Positions 45,003 to 53,883 of a DNA stretch of 64,000 bases are shown here, piece by piece. The number at the start of each line of letters is the position of its first letter. Positions within the stretch are counted from its first letter, which is position 1. Position numbers and translations under genes: made by a program. The notes below the pieces were generated by a model. The model ran no database searches, was not told the origin of the DNA, and saw only the letters and a program-made list of their open reading frames with translations. The DNA comes from Nocardia blacklockiae (lineage in GTDB: Bacteria; Actinomycetota; Actinomycetes; Mycobacteriales; Mycobacteriaceae): the NCBI RefSeq assembly GCF_015477355.1, contig NZ_JADLRJ010000012.1:124001-188000 (forward strand), given 5' to 3'.

Positions 45003-46757
45003 GTGAGCGACCACCATCATCACCACGACCACTCCGGACCGATCGCCATCGGCGCCACGGCGGCGCGGGTCGTGGTCGGGCTTCTCACCGGAATCGGCGT
45101 GCTCGTGCTGATCGGCGTGGTCTGGTTGTGGCCGAGTCACCAGCACGTCGACATTCCCCTGCCGATGCAGAACGGCGGCGGCGGCGCGGTGCACACCGAG
45201 GCCGGCAAGGTCACCCTGCAGGAGCTCGGGCCGTGCGGCAGCCTGTCCAACGGCCGCGTCTTCGACGACACCCCGAATCCGCCGCGCAGCAACGGCTACA
45301 CCTGCCAGCGCAGTCTGGTCGCCATCGGCTCCGGGCCGGACGCGGGCAAGCACACGCTGTTCGAGATCGCGCCCGGGCCCGGGCAGCCGGATCTGCGGGT
45401 CGGCGACGACATCCGGATCGTGCGGCAGGCCGACCAGGGCGGCACCACCATCTACTCCTTCGACGACTACGCGCGCGGGTTCCCGCTGACGGTCATCGCG
45501 CTGGCGTTCGTCGTGGTGATCGTCGTGGTGGCGCGCTGGCGCGGGCTGCGCGCGGTGCTCGGTCTCGGCTTCGCGTTCGGGGTGCTGGTGATGTTCCTGC
45601 TGCCGGCGCTGCTCGACGGCAAGCCGGCCGTGCCGGTGGCGCTGGTCGCGGGGTCGCTGATCCTGTACGCCGTGCTGTATCTCGCGCACGGGGTGAATCT
45701 GCGGACCAGTTCGGCGCTGCTGGGGACGCTGAGCGCGATGGTGCTGGCCGCGGTGCTGTCCTGGGTGGCGCTGGAGATCACCCACCTCACCGGGTTGTCG
45801 GAGGAGCAGAACGCCAATGTCGCCACGTATCTACAGCATGTGAGCATCACGGGGCTGCTGCTGGCCGGGTTCATCATCGGCTCGCTCGGTGTGCTGAACG
45901 ACGTGACCATCACGCAGGCGTCGGCCGCGTTCGAACTCGCGGCCCTCGACGAGAAGGCTTCCCGCCGTGAGATTTTCACGGCCGCCATGCGGGTCGGGCG
46001 CGACCACATCGCCAGCACCGTCTACACCCTGGTGCTCGCCTACGCCGGTGGCGCGCTGCCGCTGCTGCTGCTGTTCTCGGTGGCGGGCCGCTCGTTCCGC
46101 GACGTGCTCACCGGCGACGCGGTGGGCATCGAGATCACCCGCTCCGCCGTCGGCGGCATCTGCCTGGCGCTCTCGGTGCCCCTGACCACGGCCATCGCGG
46201 TACTGCTGGCCCGCCCGCTCGGCTACGCACCGGCACCGGAACCCAAGCGCCACCGGCACACTCGACGCGCGGAATCGAACACCGCTGCCCGCCAACGCCC
46301 CCCGGCCGCCGGGCGTCGCTCCCGCACCACCACCGGAGCCTCCGGCACCGCCCCCGGAGCCACCCGCACTCCTGCCGGAGCCGCTCGCACCGACGCCGAA
46401 ACCATAAGTGCCGCCGCCGAAACCACCCGCGCCGCAGAACCGCGCGCACCGCGCCGCCCCACCGAGGACAGCGCCCCAGCCCAGCCCTTCGCCCCGTTCA
46501 CCGACGACCCCACACCACCCCAAGGCTTCTCGGCCTACCGCCCCGAAGACGACTACCACCCCCGCCATCCACACCCGTCCCCACGCCGCCCCGCCTACCC
46601 GGCCCCCGGCCACACCCCCCGCCACGCCGAACCCACCGACAACGACTGGTTCACTCCCCAACGCCCCACCGAAGCCCCCTCATCCCGCCACCGCGCGAAC
46701 GACCCGGACGACTACGGCCACCGCTGGCCCGAGAACAACACCCGAGACCCCTACTGA
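45003..46757 (+). CDS. YibE/F-family integral membrane protein with disordered C-terminus
   Basis: A 584-residue protein. A short His-rich N-terminus (DHHHHHDHS) precedes a first membrane helix, and an external domain of about 110 residues with two Cys follows. The YibE/F membrane domain has about seven helices (TASAxFEL-type motif TITQASAAFELAALDEKASR, GGICLALSVPLTTAIAVLLA). The last 165 or so residues are disordered and rich in Pro, Arg, Thr and His. The His-rich start may bind metal. The GTG start is at 45003. YibE/F proteins are suspected transporters, without proven substrate. Confidence 0.82.
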   Translation: MSDHHHHHDHSGPIAIGATAARVVVGLLTGIGVLVLIGVVWLWPSHQHVDIPLPMQNGGGGAVHTEAGKVTLQELGPCGSLSNGRVFDDTPNPPRSNGYTCQRSLVAIGSGPDAGKHTLFEIAPGPGQPDLRVGDDIRIVRQADQGGTTIYSFDDYARGFPLTVIALAFVVVIVVVARWRGLRAVLGLGFAFGVLVMFLLPALLDGKPAVPVALVAGSLILYAVLYLAHGVNLRTSSALLGTLSAMVLAAVLSWVALEITHLTGLSEEQNANVATYLQHVSITGLLLAGFIIGSLGVLNDVTITQASAAFELAALDEKASRREIFTAAMRVGRDHIASTVYTLVLAYAGGALPLLLLFSVAGRSFRDVLTGDAVGIEITRSAVGGICLALSVPLTTAIAVLLARPLGYAPAPEPKRHRHTRRAESNTAARQRPPAAGRRSRTTTGASGTAPGATRTPAGAARTDAETISAAAETTRAAEPRAPRRPTEDSAPAQPFAPFTDDPTPPQGFSAYRPEDDYHPRHPHPSPRRPAYPAPGHTPRHAEPTDNDWFTPQRPTEAPSSRHRANDPDDYGHRWPENNTRDPY

Positions 46758-46793
46758 CGCTTGGCAACCCGCCCCATCCCAGCACCTGTACAC

Positions 46794-46897
46794 CACGTCA
46801 TCCCGGCACCGGCACCACGCCATCCCCGCACCGGCACCACGTCATTCCGGCACCGGCACCACGTCATCCCGGCAGCGGCACCACGCCATCCCGGCAT
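46794..46897. repeat. 22-bp tandem repeats
   Basis: Four full units of 22 bases starting at 46794, 46816, 46838 and 46860 (CCACGTCATCCCGGCACCGG type), and a partial fifth that merges into the following long palindrome. There are no spacers, so it is not a CRISPR array. Confidence 0.85.
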
Positions 46898-46965
46898 GCT
46901 TTTGGCCGGGATCCACTGCAAGGCCGGTGCCGGTGTGGATTCCGGCCAAAAGCATGCCGGAATGA
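46888..46965. repeat. Long palindromic REP/MITE-like element
   Basis: About 30-base arms with two G-A type differences, containing CATGCTTTTGGCCGG and its complement, around an 18-base loop. It lies between two converging stop codons. It looks like an interspersed extragenic palindrome and could also end transcription on both strands. Confidence 0.75.
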
Positions 46966-47035
46966 CGGAAGGCATGCGAGACAATGGGAGGCGCACCGGA
47001 ACGACCGCGAGCAGCCCGGAAGAAACGGGCGTGGC

Positions 47036-48403
47036 TCAGCGGCGTTGCTGGGGTGGGGCGGGGGGTGGGAACAGAGGCGGGATGGTGGGGACGACGATGG
47101 GGGGTAGGCCCGGGACGATGATGGTGTTCGGGCCCGGTGGGGGTGCCTCGGATTCCGTGGTGGGGGGCTGCCATCGGGGTGGGGGCGGGGCGGCGATCGA
47201 GGCGTTGGTGGATTCGGCGGGGGCGGGCGTGGTCGAGGGCTGGGGCGCGGTGTGGGGGGCGCTGGTGACGGCCGAACTCGGGGCGGAGTTGCTGTGCGAA
47301 TCGCCTTGCAGGACTTGCGGACCCCAGCCGAGGCCCAGCCCCAGCGCGGCGACCACCACCAGGGCGCCCACCGCCACACCGGCCACGCTCAGCTCGCGCC
47401 GCCGGCCGAACGCCAGCTCCCGCATCGGGCCGCCCGCGGCGGCGTCCCGGTCGGCCGAGTTGCGGCGCCGTCGCCGCGCGGGCGGGTGCTCCGCCAGCCA
47501 GACCGGTTGCAGCTGTTCGGTTTCGGGGTCGATGATCGCGGGCTGCGCGATCGGGTGCGCGGGGCGGGCCAGCAGCGCCGCGCCCCGCGCGATCACTGAT
47601 TCCGGCCCTGCGGGCACCCACACCGGAATGCCGCTCAGCCACCGCTCCAACACCTGCCGGACCAGCGGGATCCGCGCACAGCCACCGATCACGACGACCG
47701 CCTGCACCGCCTGCTCGGACCGGATGATCACGTCGCGGGTCATCCGGGCCGACGACTCGACGGCCAGCGTGATCAGCGCCTCGAAGTTCTCCTGCGACAA
47801 CAACACCAGGCCGTGCTCGGACGGCAGCGCGACGGCGGTGGTCACCGACAGCTGTTCCTTCGCCGTGCGGCACAGCGCGTCCAGTTCGGCCAGACCGTCT
47901 GGGTCCGGCGGATGGGCGATCCTGCCGGAGGCGATCTGCTGCTCGCGGATCAGCGAATCCAGGTACTCGCCGCTGATGTCGCTGGTGCGCTCGCTGTAGT
48001 GGACGTGCCGACCGGCGACGTCGACCACGCTCACCGACAGCCCCGAGCTGCCCAGATCGTAGAGCGCGATGGTGCGCAGCCCGGACAGCTCGCCGGCGGC
48101 CTGCAGAAACTCCACGGCCGCTACGACTTCCGGCACCAGCTCGTAGTTGGTGAGCTGCCGGCGCGCCAGTGCCCCGCGCACCGAACGCGCGTGCTGTTCG
48201 GAACGGTAGGCCACGGCGCTGGCGGCGACGTCGGGCACGGCCGCGACCGCCTCGGCGGCCACCTCCTCCACCCGCTGCCCGCCGACGAGCGCGGTGTGCA
48301 CGTCGAAACGATCGGCATCGAGATGCTCGGCGGTGTTCCCGGCGTGCGGGCGTGCGACGCGGACGGCGTCGGCCCCCACCGAGACTCCCAGTACCGAACT
48401 CAT
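47036..48403 (-). CDS. Membrane-anchored Hsp70-like protein (third copy of the type)
   Basis: A 455-residue protein. The Hsp70/actin-type ATPase domain (about 1-280) has phosphate 1 (LGVSVGADAVRVA), phosphate 2 (ALYDLGSSGLSVSVVDVAG) and an adenosine-type motif (AVVVIGGCARIPLV). One membrane helix follows (about 336-358, VAGVAVGALVVVAALGLGLG). The tail is Pro-rich (PGLPPIVVPTIPPLFPPPAP) and probably external. There is no substrate-binding domain. The layout matches the 23158 gene, but this copy stands alone. On the minus strand a TATACT box lies at 48548-48553, which could serve as its -10. Confidence 0.8.
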   Translation of the reverse strand: MSSVLGVSVGADAVRVARPHAGNTAEHLDADRFDVHTALVGGQRVEEVAAEAVAAVPDVAASAVAYRSEQHARSVRGALARRQLTNYELVPEVVAAVEFLQAAGELSGLRTIALYDLGSSGLSVSVVDVAGRHVHYSERTSDISGEYLDSLIREQQIASGRIAHPPDPDGLAELDALCRTAKEQLSVTTAVALPSEHGLVLLSQENFEALITLAVESSARMTRDVIIRSEQAVQAVVVIGGCARIPLVRQVLERWLSGIPVWVPAGPESVIARGAALLARPAHPIAQPAIIDPETEQLQPVWLAEHPPARRRRRNSADRDAAAGGPMRELAFGRRRELSVAGVAVGALVVVAALGLGLGWGPQVLQGDSHSNSAPSSAVTSAPHTAPQPSTTPAPAESTNASIAAPPPPRWQPPTTESEAPPPGPNTIIVPGLPPIVVPTIPPLFPPPAPPQQRR

Positions 48404-48650
48404 CTGCTGCCCATCTCGTTCACTCCACGATGCGCGCGAGGCCGCGGCCTCTCACCTTCGAAACGCGGATGGCCGACGCCGAATCAGACTGCCGTCCAGA
48501 CCTTCGCGAGTACGCAGGCTCCTCCTCCGGGGCCATCGCCGACGCCCAGTATATGGCGGCATTCGCGGGGCCCCCGACGCATCGCGCGAACCGCCTGCTC
48601 CGAGGCTGACGCACTCGCCGCGGGTGTGGTTACTGTACCTGTCCGACACC

Positions 48651-49973
48651 CTACGACGTGCCGAGCCCCGCGTACACCCACCCGGCGTCACGCCAGGTGG
48701 CGCGTTCGAGACAGTTGCGTCCGTCGATGATGGAACGGGCCCGCACCACCGGCGCCAGATCCTGCGGGCGCAGGGCCGTGAACTCGGCCCATTCGGTGAG
48801 CACCAGCACCACGTCGGCGCGGTCGCACGCCTCGGCCACGGAGGTGGCGTAGTTGAGCGTCGGGAAGACCTTGCGGGAGTTCTCCAGCGCCTTGGGGTCG
48901 TAGACGGTGACCACGGCACCGTGCAGCTGGATCATCCCGGCCACGTTGAGCGCGGGCGAATCGCGCACGTCGTCGGATTCGGGTTTGAAGGCCGCGCCGA
49001 GCACCGCCACGTTGGCGCCGAGCAGCGAGCCGCCGCACGCCTTGGCCGCCATGTCCACCACCTTGGCGCGGCGGCGCATGTTGATGTTGTCGACCTCGCG
49101 CAGGAACGCCAGCGCGTGGTCGGCGCCGAGTTCGCCGGCGCGGGCCATGAAGGCGCGAATGTCCTTGGGCAGGCAGCCGCCGCCGAAGCCGAGGCCCGCG
49201 TTGAGGAACCGGCGGCCGATGCGGGCGTCGTAGCCGAGCGCGTCGGCGAGCACCGTGACGTCCGCGCCGGTGGCCTCGCACACCTCCGAGACCGCGTTGA
49301 TGAACGAGATCTTCGTGGCGAGAAAGGCATTCGCGGAGACCTTCACCAGTTCCGCGGTGGCCAGGTCGGTCAGCAGGAACGGCACCTCGGCGGCGAGCAG
49401 GTCGGCGTAGATCTCGCGCACCAGATCTTCCACCCAGGCGGCGTTGTCGCGGTCGCGGTCGACGCCGAGCACCAGCCGGTCCGGGCGCACGGTGTCCTGC
49501 ACCGCGAAACCCTCGCGCAGGAACTCCGGGTTCCAGGCCACCTCGACGTCCACACTCGCCGCGGCGCGGGCCCGCCGGCCCAGCTCGACCGCGGTGCCCA
49601 CTGGCACGGTGGACTTCCCGATGAGCACCGCCGGGCGTTCCAGCAGCGGCGCGAGCTCGTCCACCACGGCGTGCACGTACTTCAGGTCGGCCGCGTACTC
49701 GCCCTTCTTCTGCGGCGTGCCCACGCCCAGGAAGTGCGCGTCGGCGTGCGCGGCCGCCTCCTCGTAGGAGGTGGTGAACCGCAGCCGCCCGGCGTCCAGG
49801 TTGCGGCGCAGCACGTCCTCGAGCCCGGGCTCGTAGAACGGCACCACCCCGTCGGACAGCTTCGCGACCTTGCCGGGGTCGACGTCCACCCCGACCACCT
49901 CGTGCCCGAGCTCGGCCATGCACGCGGCATGGGTGGCTCCCAAGTATCCAGTCCCGAAAACCGTGAGACGCAT
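48651..49973 (-). CDS. udgA: UDP-glucose/GDP-mannose dehydrogenase family protein
   Basis: A 440-residue NAD-dependent nucleotide-sugar dehydrogenase. It has the N-terminal Rossmann motif VFGTGYLGATHAACMAELGH, GKSTVPVGTA, the active-site Cys in GFGGGCLPKDIRAF, and the C-terminal NAD-like domain (VLGAAFKPESDDVRDSPAL). It oxidises the sugar C6 alcohol to a carboxylate, for example UDP-glucose to UDP-glucuronate, giving precursors of acidic polysaccharides. It matches M. tuberculosis udgA (Rv0322) by position and sequence type. The ATG start is at 49973. Confidence 0.92.
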   Translation of the reverse strand: MRLTVFGTGYLGATHAACMAELGHEVVGVDVDPGKVAKLSDGVVPFYEPGLEDVLRRNLDAGRLRFTTSYEEAAAHADAHFLGVGTPQKKGEYAADLKYVHAVVDELAPLLERPAVLIGKSTVPVGTAVELGRRARAAASVDVEVAWNPEFLREGFAVQDTVRPDRLVLGVDRDRDNAAWVEDLVREIYADLLAAEVPFLLTDLATAELVKVSANAFLATKISFINAVSEVCEATGADVTVLADALGYDARIGRRFLNAGLGFGGGCLPKDIRAFMARAGELGADHALAFLREVDNINMRRRAKVVDMAAKACGGSLLGANVAVLGAAFKPESDDVRDSPALNVAGMIQLHGAVVTVYDPKALENSRKVFPTLNYATSVAEACDRADVVLVLTEWAEFTALRPQDLAPVVRARSIIDGRNCLERATWRDAGWVYAGLGTS

Positions 49974-50110
49974 GATCGATTGGTATGCGGCCGCGATGGC
50001 CGCACCGCGTCATCGAGGCAAGTCCTCGGGCAACAGCTGATGTACAGGCGGAAACCCTCAGGTCGGCACGGTTTTCCGCGGCGTCGCGCCGGGTGGATAG
50101 CATCGAGCGG

Positions 50111-50644
50111 GTGCGCAGACGATGGGCCCTGGCCGCGGGCGTCGCGGCGGTGCTGACCGCCGTGCTGGTGGCGGCGCTGTGGCCGGTCTACGTGCGGCCG
50201 CGGGTGGACCGGCCCGCGCCGGCCGACGCGATTCTGGTGCTCGGCGGCGCGCACGACGGGCGCGAGGAACTGGCGCTGCGGCTGGCCCACGACGGCTACG
50301 CGCCGCTGGTGGTGTTCTCCGACCCCTACGAGCACAGCCCGCGGATGAACCGGATCTGCCACGGCGGGTACAGCTTTCGCGTCGAGTGTTTCGACCCGGA
50401 ACCGCGGACCACGCGCGGCGAGGGGCGCGAACTGGCCGCGCGGGCGCGGGCGGGCGGCTGGCGCCGCGTCCTGGTGGTGACGTTCACGCCGCACGTCTCG
50501 CGGGCGCGCTACGTCCTCGGAAAGTGCTGGGGCGGTGAGATTCTCCTGCTCGACGCGCGCCCGCGCGTCTCGATCGGGCGGTGGGCGTACAACTACCTCT
50601 ACCAGTCGGCCGGGTACGCCAAGGCCGTCACCGAGGATTGCTGA
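50111..50644 (+). CDS. YdcF/ElyC (DUF218) family membrane-anchored protein
   Basis: About 177 residues. An N-terminal membrane anchor (ALAAGVAAVLTAVLVAALWP) is followed by a DUF218 domain (DAILVLGGAHDGREELALRL, VLVVTFTPHVSRARYVLGKC, YLYQSAGYAKAV). DUF218 proteins such as ElyC and SanA influence envelope carbohydrate metabolism. The start is uncertain between GTG 50111 and GTG 50093. It is divergent from udgA. Confidence 0.75.
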   Translation: MRRRWALAAGVAAVLTAVLVAALWPVYVRPRVDRPAPADAILVLGGAHDGREELALRLAHDGYAPLVVFSDPYEHSPRMNRICHGGYSFRVECFDPEPRTTRGEGRELAARARAGGWRRVLVVTFTPHVSRARYVLGKCWGGEILLLDARPRVSIGRWAYNYLYQSAGYAKAVTEDC

Positions 50645-50676
50645 TCAATAGCGCCGATCTCATCCCATGATGTGAC

Positions 50677-50695
50677 GTAACGGGTCCGTAACGGG
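50677..50695 (+). promoter_or_regulatory. GTAACGGG direct repeats upstream of the NCS1 permease
   Basis: GTAACGGG at 50677-50684 and 50688-50695, exactly 11 bases apart (one helical turn), 83 bases before the permease GTG. A candidate activator or response-regulator site. Confidence 0.4.
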
Positions 50696-50777
50696 CCGGA
50701 AAAGCCGACTCTACATTCACCCAGGACCCTCGACTCCCGAGCCTGCTCGTTCTCGCGAGCCGGATTGAGGAGTATCT

Positions 50778-52430
50778 GTGGTCGACGTAGAGAACCGCCC
50801 GGCGAATTCGGTCGCGGCGACGAAGGAAACCCTGGAGGACTACACGCTGCGCTTCGCACCGCGCAGTTATCGCAAATGGAGTCCGGCGGTGGTCGGCGTC
50901 TCCGCGCTCGGCGGCATCGCCTATCTGGCCGACTTCTCCATCGGAGCCAACGTGGGCATCGCCAACGGCACCGGCAACGCGCTGCTGGGCATCGGCATCT
51001 TCGCCGTGGTCATCATGCTGACCGGATTCCCGCTGGCCTATTACGCCGCGCGCTACAACATCGACCTGGACCTGATCACCCGCGGCAGCGGTTTCGGTTA
51101 CTACGGGTCGGTCGTCACCAATCTGGTGTTCGCCTCGTTCACCTTCATCTTCTTCGCCACCGAGGGCTCGATCATGGCGCAGGGCCTGGAACTGGGCCTG
51201 CACATTCCGCTGTGGCTCGGCTATCTGGTCTCGACGCTGATCATCTTTCCGCTGGTCATCTACGGCATGAACACGCTGGCCAAACTCCAGGTGTGGACGA
51301 CGCCGCTGTGGCTGCTGCTGATGGTGCTGCCGTTCCTGTTCCTCGTTGTGCGGCACCCGGATTCGATCGGCACGTTCTTCGCCTACGGCGGCAAGGACGG
51401 CACGGGGGTGAGCCTCACCGGCGCGCTGCTGGCCGCCGGCGTCTGCCTGTCGCTGATCGCCCAGATCGCCGAGCAGATCGATTATCTGCGCTTCATGCCG
51501 CCGAAAACGCCGGAGAACTCCCGCAAGTGGTGGGGCTGGATGCTGCTGGCCGGACCGGGCTGGGTGCTCTTCGGCGCGATCAAGCAGGTGGTCGGCCTGT
51601 TCCTGGCGGTGTATCTGATCGCCAGCCTGCCCGGCGCGCAGGACATCGCGAATCAGCCGGTGCACCAGTTCCTGGAGATCTACCGCGACATGGTGCCGTC
51701 CTGGCTGGCGATGACCCTGGCCGTGGTGCTCGTGGTCATCAGCCAGATCAAAATCAATGTGACCAACGCGTATTCGGGTTCGCTGGCGTGGACCAATTCC
51801 TTCACCCGGGTCACCAAGACCTATCCGGGCCGCCTGGTGTTCCTGGGCCTGAATCTGGTGATCGCGCTGGTTCTGATGGAAGCCAACATGTTCGACTTCC
51901 TCAACGACATCCTCGGCTTCTACGCCAACTGCGGCATCGCCTGGATCGTCACGGTCGCCACGGATATCGCGGTCAACAAGTACCTGCTGAAGATCTCGCC
52001 GAAGCAGCCGGAATTCCGCCGGGGCATGCTCTACGACTTCAATCCGGTCGGGCTGGTCGGCTTCGGGCTGTCCGCGGTGCTGTCGATCGCGACATTCTTC
52101 GGCGTCTTCGGCGACACCCTGAAGCCGTATTCGCCGATCGTGGCGGTGCTGATCGCCTTCGTCGCCACGCCGCTCACGGCACTGGCCACCAAGGGCAAGT
52201 ACTACCTGCGCCGCGCCGACGACGGCATCGATCTGCCGATGTTCGACGAGCACGGCAACCCGTCCGGCGAAACCCTGCCCTGCGCGGTCACGGGCCTGGA
52301 ATTCGAGCGCCCCGACATGATCGCCTCGGCGGTCCCGGGGCCCGAGGGCGAGATCCAGTACATCAGCTCGCTGGCCCTGTCCACGGACAAGTCGGGTAGC
52401 CACGTGTTGCCGGAACGATCGACTCGGTAG
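50778..52430 (+). CDS. NCS1-family purine/cytosine/allantoin-type permease
   Basis: A 550-residue transporter with about 12 membrane helices. The NCS1 pattern is seen in helix 1 (SALGGIAYLADFSIGANVGI) and in helix 3 (TRGSGFGYYGSVVTN). A hydrophilic C-terminal tail follows. It should import a nucleobase, hydantoin or related compound with a cation. The GTG start is supported by TTGAGGAG 5 bases upstream. No catabolic genes are next to it, so the substrate cannot be guessed. It converges on dcd with only 18 bases between stops. Confidence 0.85.
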   Translation: MVDVENRPANSVAATKETLEDYTLRFAPRSYRKWSPAVVGVSALGGIAYLADFSIGANVGIANGTGNALLGIGIFAVVIMLTGFPLAYYAARYNIDLDLITRGSGFGYYGSVVTNLVFASFTFIFFATEGSIMAQGLELGLHIPLWLGYLVSTLIIFPLVIYGMNTLAKLQVWTTPLWLLLMVLPFLFLVVRHPDSIGTFFAYGGKDGTGVSLTGALLAAGVCLSLIAQIAEQIDYLRFMPPKTPENSRKWWGWMLLAGPGWVLFGAIKQVVGLFLAVYLIASLPGAQDIANQPVHQFLEIYRDMVPSWLAMTLAVVLVVISQIKINVTNAYSGSLAWTNSFTRVTKTYPGRLVFLGLNLVIALVLMEANMFDFLNDILGFYANCGIAWIVTVATDIAVNKYLLKISPKQPEFRRGMLYDFNPVGLVGFGLSAVLSIATFFGVFGDTLKPYSPIVAVLIAFVATPLTALATKGKYYLRRADDGIDLPMFDEHGNPSGETLPCAVTGLEFERPDMIASAVPGPEGEIQYISSLALSTDKSGSHVLPERSTR

Positions 52431-52448
52431 GGCCCCGTACTCGCCGGG

Positions 52449-53027
52449 TCAGGAACCGTTCGGCGACGTGAAGTTCAGGTAGGCGCGGGAGGGTGTCGGC
52501 CCGCGCTGACCCTGATACTTCGAGCCCGCGGCACTGCTGCCGTAGGGGTGCTCGGCCGGGCTGCTCAGCCGGAACAGGCACAGCTGGCCGATCTTCATGC
52601 CTGGCCACAGCGTGATCGGCAGGTTCGCCACGTTCGACAGTTCCAGAGTGATGTGCCCGCTGAAGCCCGGGTCGATGAATCCGGCCGTGGAGTGCGTAAG
52701 CAGGCCCAGCCGGCCCAGGCTGGACTTGCCCTCCAAGCGTCCGGCCAGATCGTCGGGCAGCGTGCACACCTCGAGCGTGGAGCCGAGCACGAACTCGCCC
52801 GGGTGCAGCACGAACGGCTCCCCGTCGGCGGGCTCGACCAGGCTGGTCAGCTCGTCCTGCCGCTGCGCGGGGTCGATGTGGGTGTAGCGAGTGTTGTTGA
52901 ACACCCGGAACATCCGATCCAGGCGCACGTCGATACTCGACGGCTGGACCAGTTTCTCCTCGAACGGTTCCAGCGCCAGCCGTCCCGCGGCCAGCTCGGC
53001 GCGAATGTCGCGATCGGAAAGCAGCAC
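52449..53027 (-). CDS. dcd: dCTP deaminase (probably bifunctional dCTP deaminase/dUTPase)
   Basis: A 192-residue Dcd, matching the usual actinobacterial length. The signature motifs are [57 protein letters not shown] and [20 protein letters not shown]. It converts dCTP to dUTP and, in mycobacteria, also hydrolyses dUTP to dUMP for thymidylate synthesis. The GTG start at 53027 gives the conserved (M)[12 protein letters not shown]-terminus. It is syntenic with Rv0321. Confidence 0.95.
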   Translation of the reverse strand: MLLSDRDIRAELAAGRLALEPFEEKLVQPSSIDVRLDRMFRVFNNTRYTHIDPAQRQDELTSLVEPADGEPFVLHPGEFVLGSTLEVCTLPDDLAGRLEGKSSLGRLGLLTHSTAGFIDPGFSGHITLELSNVANLPITLWPGMKIGQLCLFRLSSPAEHPYGSSAAGSKYQGQRGPTPSRAYLNFTSPNGS

Positions 53028-53196
53028 GCCGAAGAGCCTAATGACACCGCATACGGCCGCTGCACCCGCACGTCCGCTCGCGCCGAACGACCGGCCGGTT
53101 CCGTCGAGTCCACAAAACTTGACGAATCTCGGAGCGATTACCAAACCGCATCGCCGGGCATGTCGAAGGCCTAGCCAGGGAGGCAGGAGGACGCCC

Positions 53197-53871
53197 ATGA
53201 CCGGCACGCCAGGATCCGTCCCGATACGACTCCGGCGAAACCCGCGACCGAGCGAGCGGACGACGACCGGCCGCCCGCCACCCGGCCCGGAAACCGATCG
53301 CGCACAGGGGAATTCGCAGGCGGAACTGATCACCTCGTTGTCCGCCGCCGGCACCGGCGACCGCGACGCGTTCACCCGTTTCTACCGGGCCACCAACGCG
53401 CGCGTCTTCGGGCTGGCCCTGCGGATCGCCCGCAATCGCGCCGTCGCGGAGGAGATCACGCAGGAGGTGTACCTACAGGTCTGGACGAAAGCGCACACCT
53501 TCGACCCGCGGCTGGCGACCCCGATCGGCTGGCTGATGATGCTCACCCACCGGCGCGCGGTGGACCGCGTCCGCACCGAGGCGACCTCGTACACCCGCGA
53601 CGCGGCCTACGGGCACACCCATCCGGGCCGCGACCACGACATGGTGGTGGAGGCCGTCGGCCAGCGGCTCGACGAGCAGGCCGTGCGCGGCTGCCTGGAC
53701 TGCCTCACCGCCACCCAGCGCGAGGCCGTCGCGCTGGCCTACTACCGCGGGCAGACCTACCGCGAGGTGGCCCGGAGCCTGGACGTGCCGCTGCCGACGA
53801 TCAAGAGCCGCATGCGCGACGCGTTGCGGCGGCTGCGGGGATGCTTGGCAGACAACGTTTCACACGCCTGA
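53197..53871 (+). CDS. ECF sigma factor, SigK-like
   Basis: A 224-residue sigma factor. Region 2 is [19 protein letters not shown] with [20 protein letters not shown] and [18 protein letters not shown]; region 4 is [20 protein letters not shown] and [19 protein letters not shown] Pro/Arg-rich N-terminus of about 45 residues is unusual. Region 2 resembles the SigK group, which is normally controlled by a membrane anti-sigma (RskA), but no anti-sigma gene follows. The ATG at 53197 has CAGGAGGA 7 bases upstream. It converges on a DUF4185 gene. Confidence 0.85.
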   Translation: MTGTPGSVPIRLRRNPRPSERTTTGRPPPGPETDRAQGNSQAELITSLSAAGTGDRDAFTRFYRATNARVFGLALRIARNRAVAEEITQEVYLQVWTKAHTFDPRLATPIGWLMMLTHRRAVDRVRTEATSYTRDAAYGHTHPGRDHDMVVEAVGQRLDEQAVRGCLDCLTATQREAVALAYYRGQTYREVARSLDVPLPTIKSRMRDALRRLRGCLADNVSHA

Positions 53872-53883
53872 CGCCGACCGGAC

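Noticed and set aside
46794-46897. Possible CRISPR array of 22-bp repeats
   Set aside because: No spacers; units abut and blend into a palindrome.
48169-48609. Plus-strand ORF upstream of udgA
   Set aside because: Mostly opposite the start of the Hsp70-like gene and Arg/Pro-rich; no start signal.
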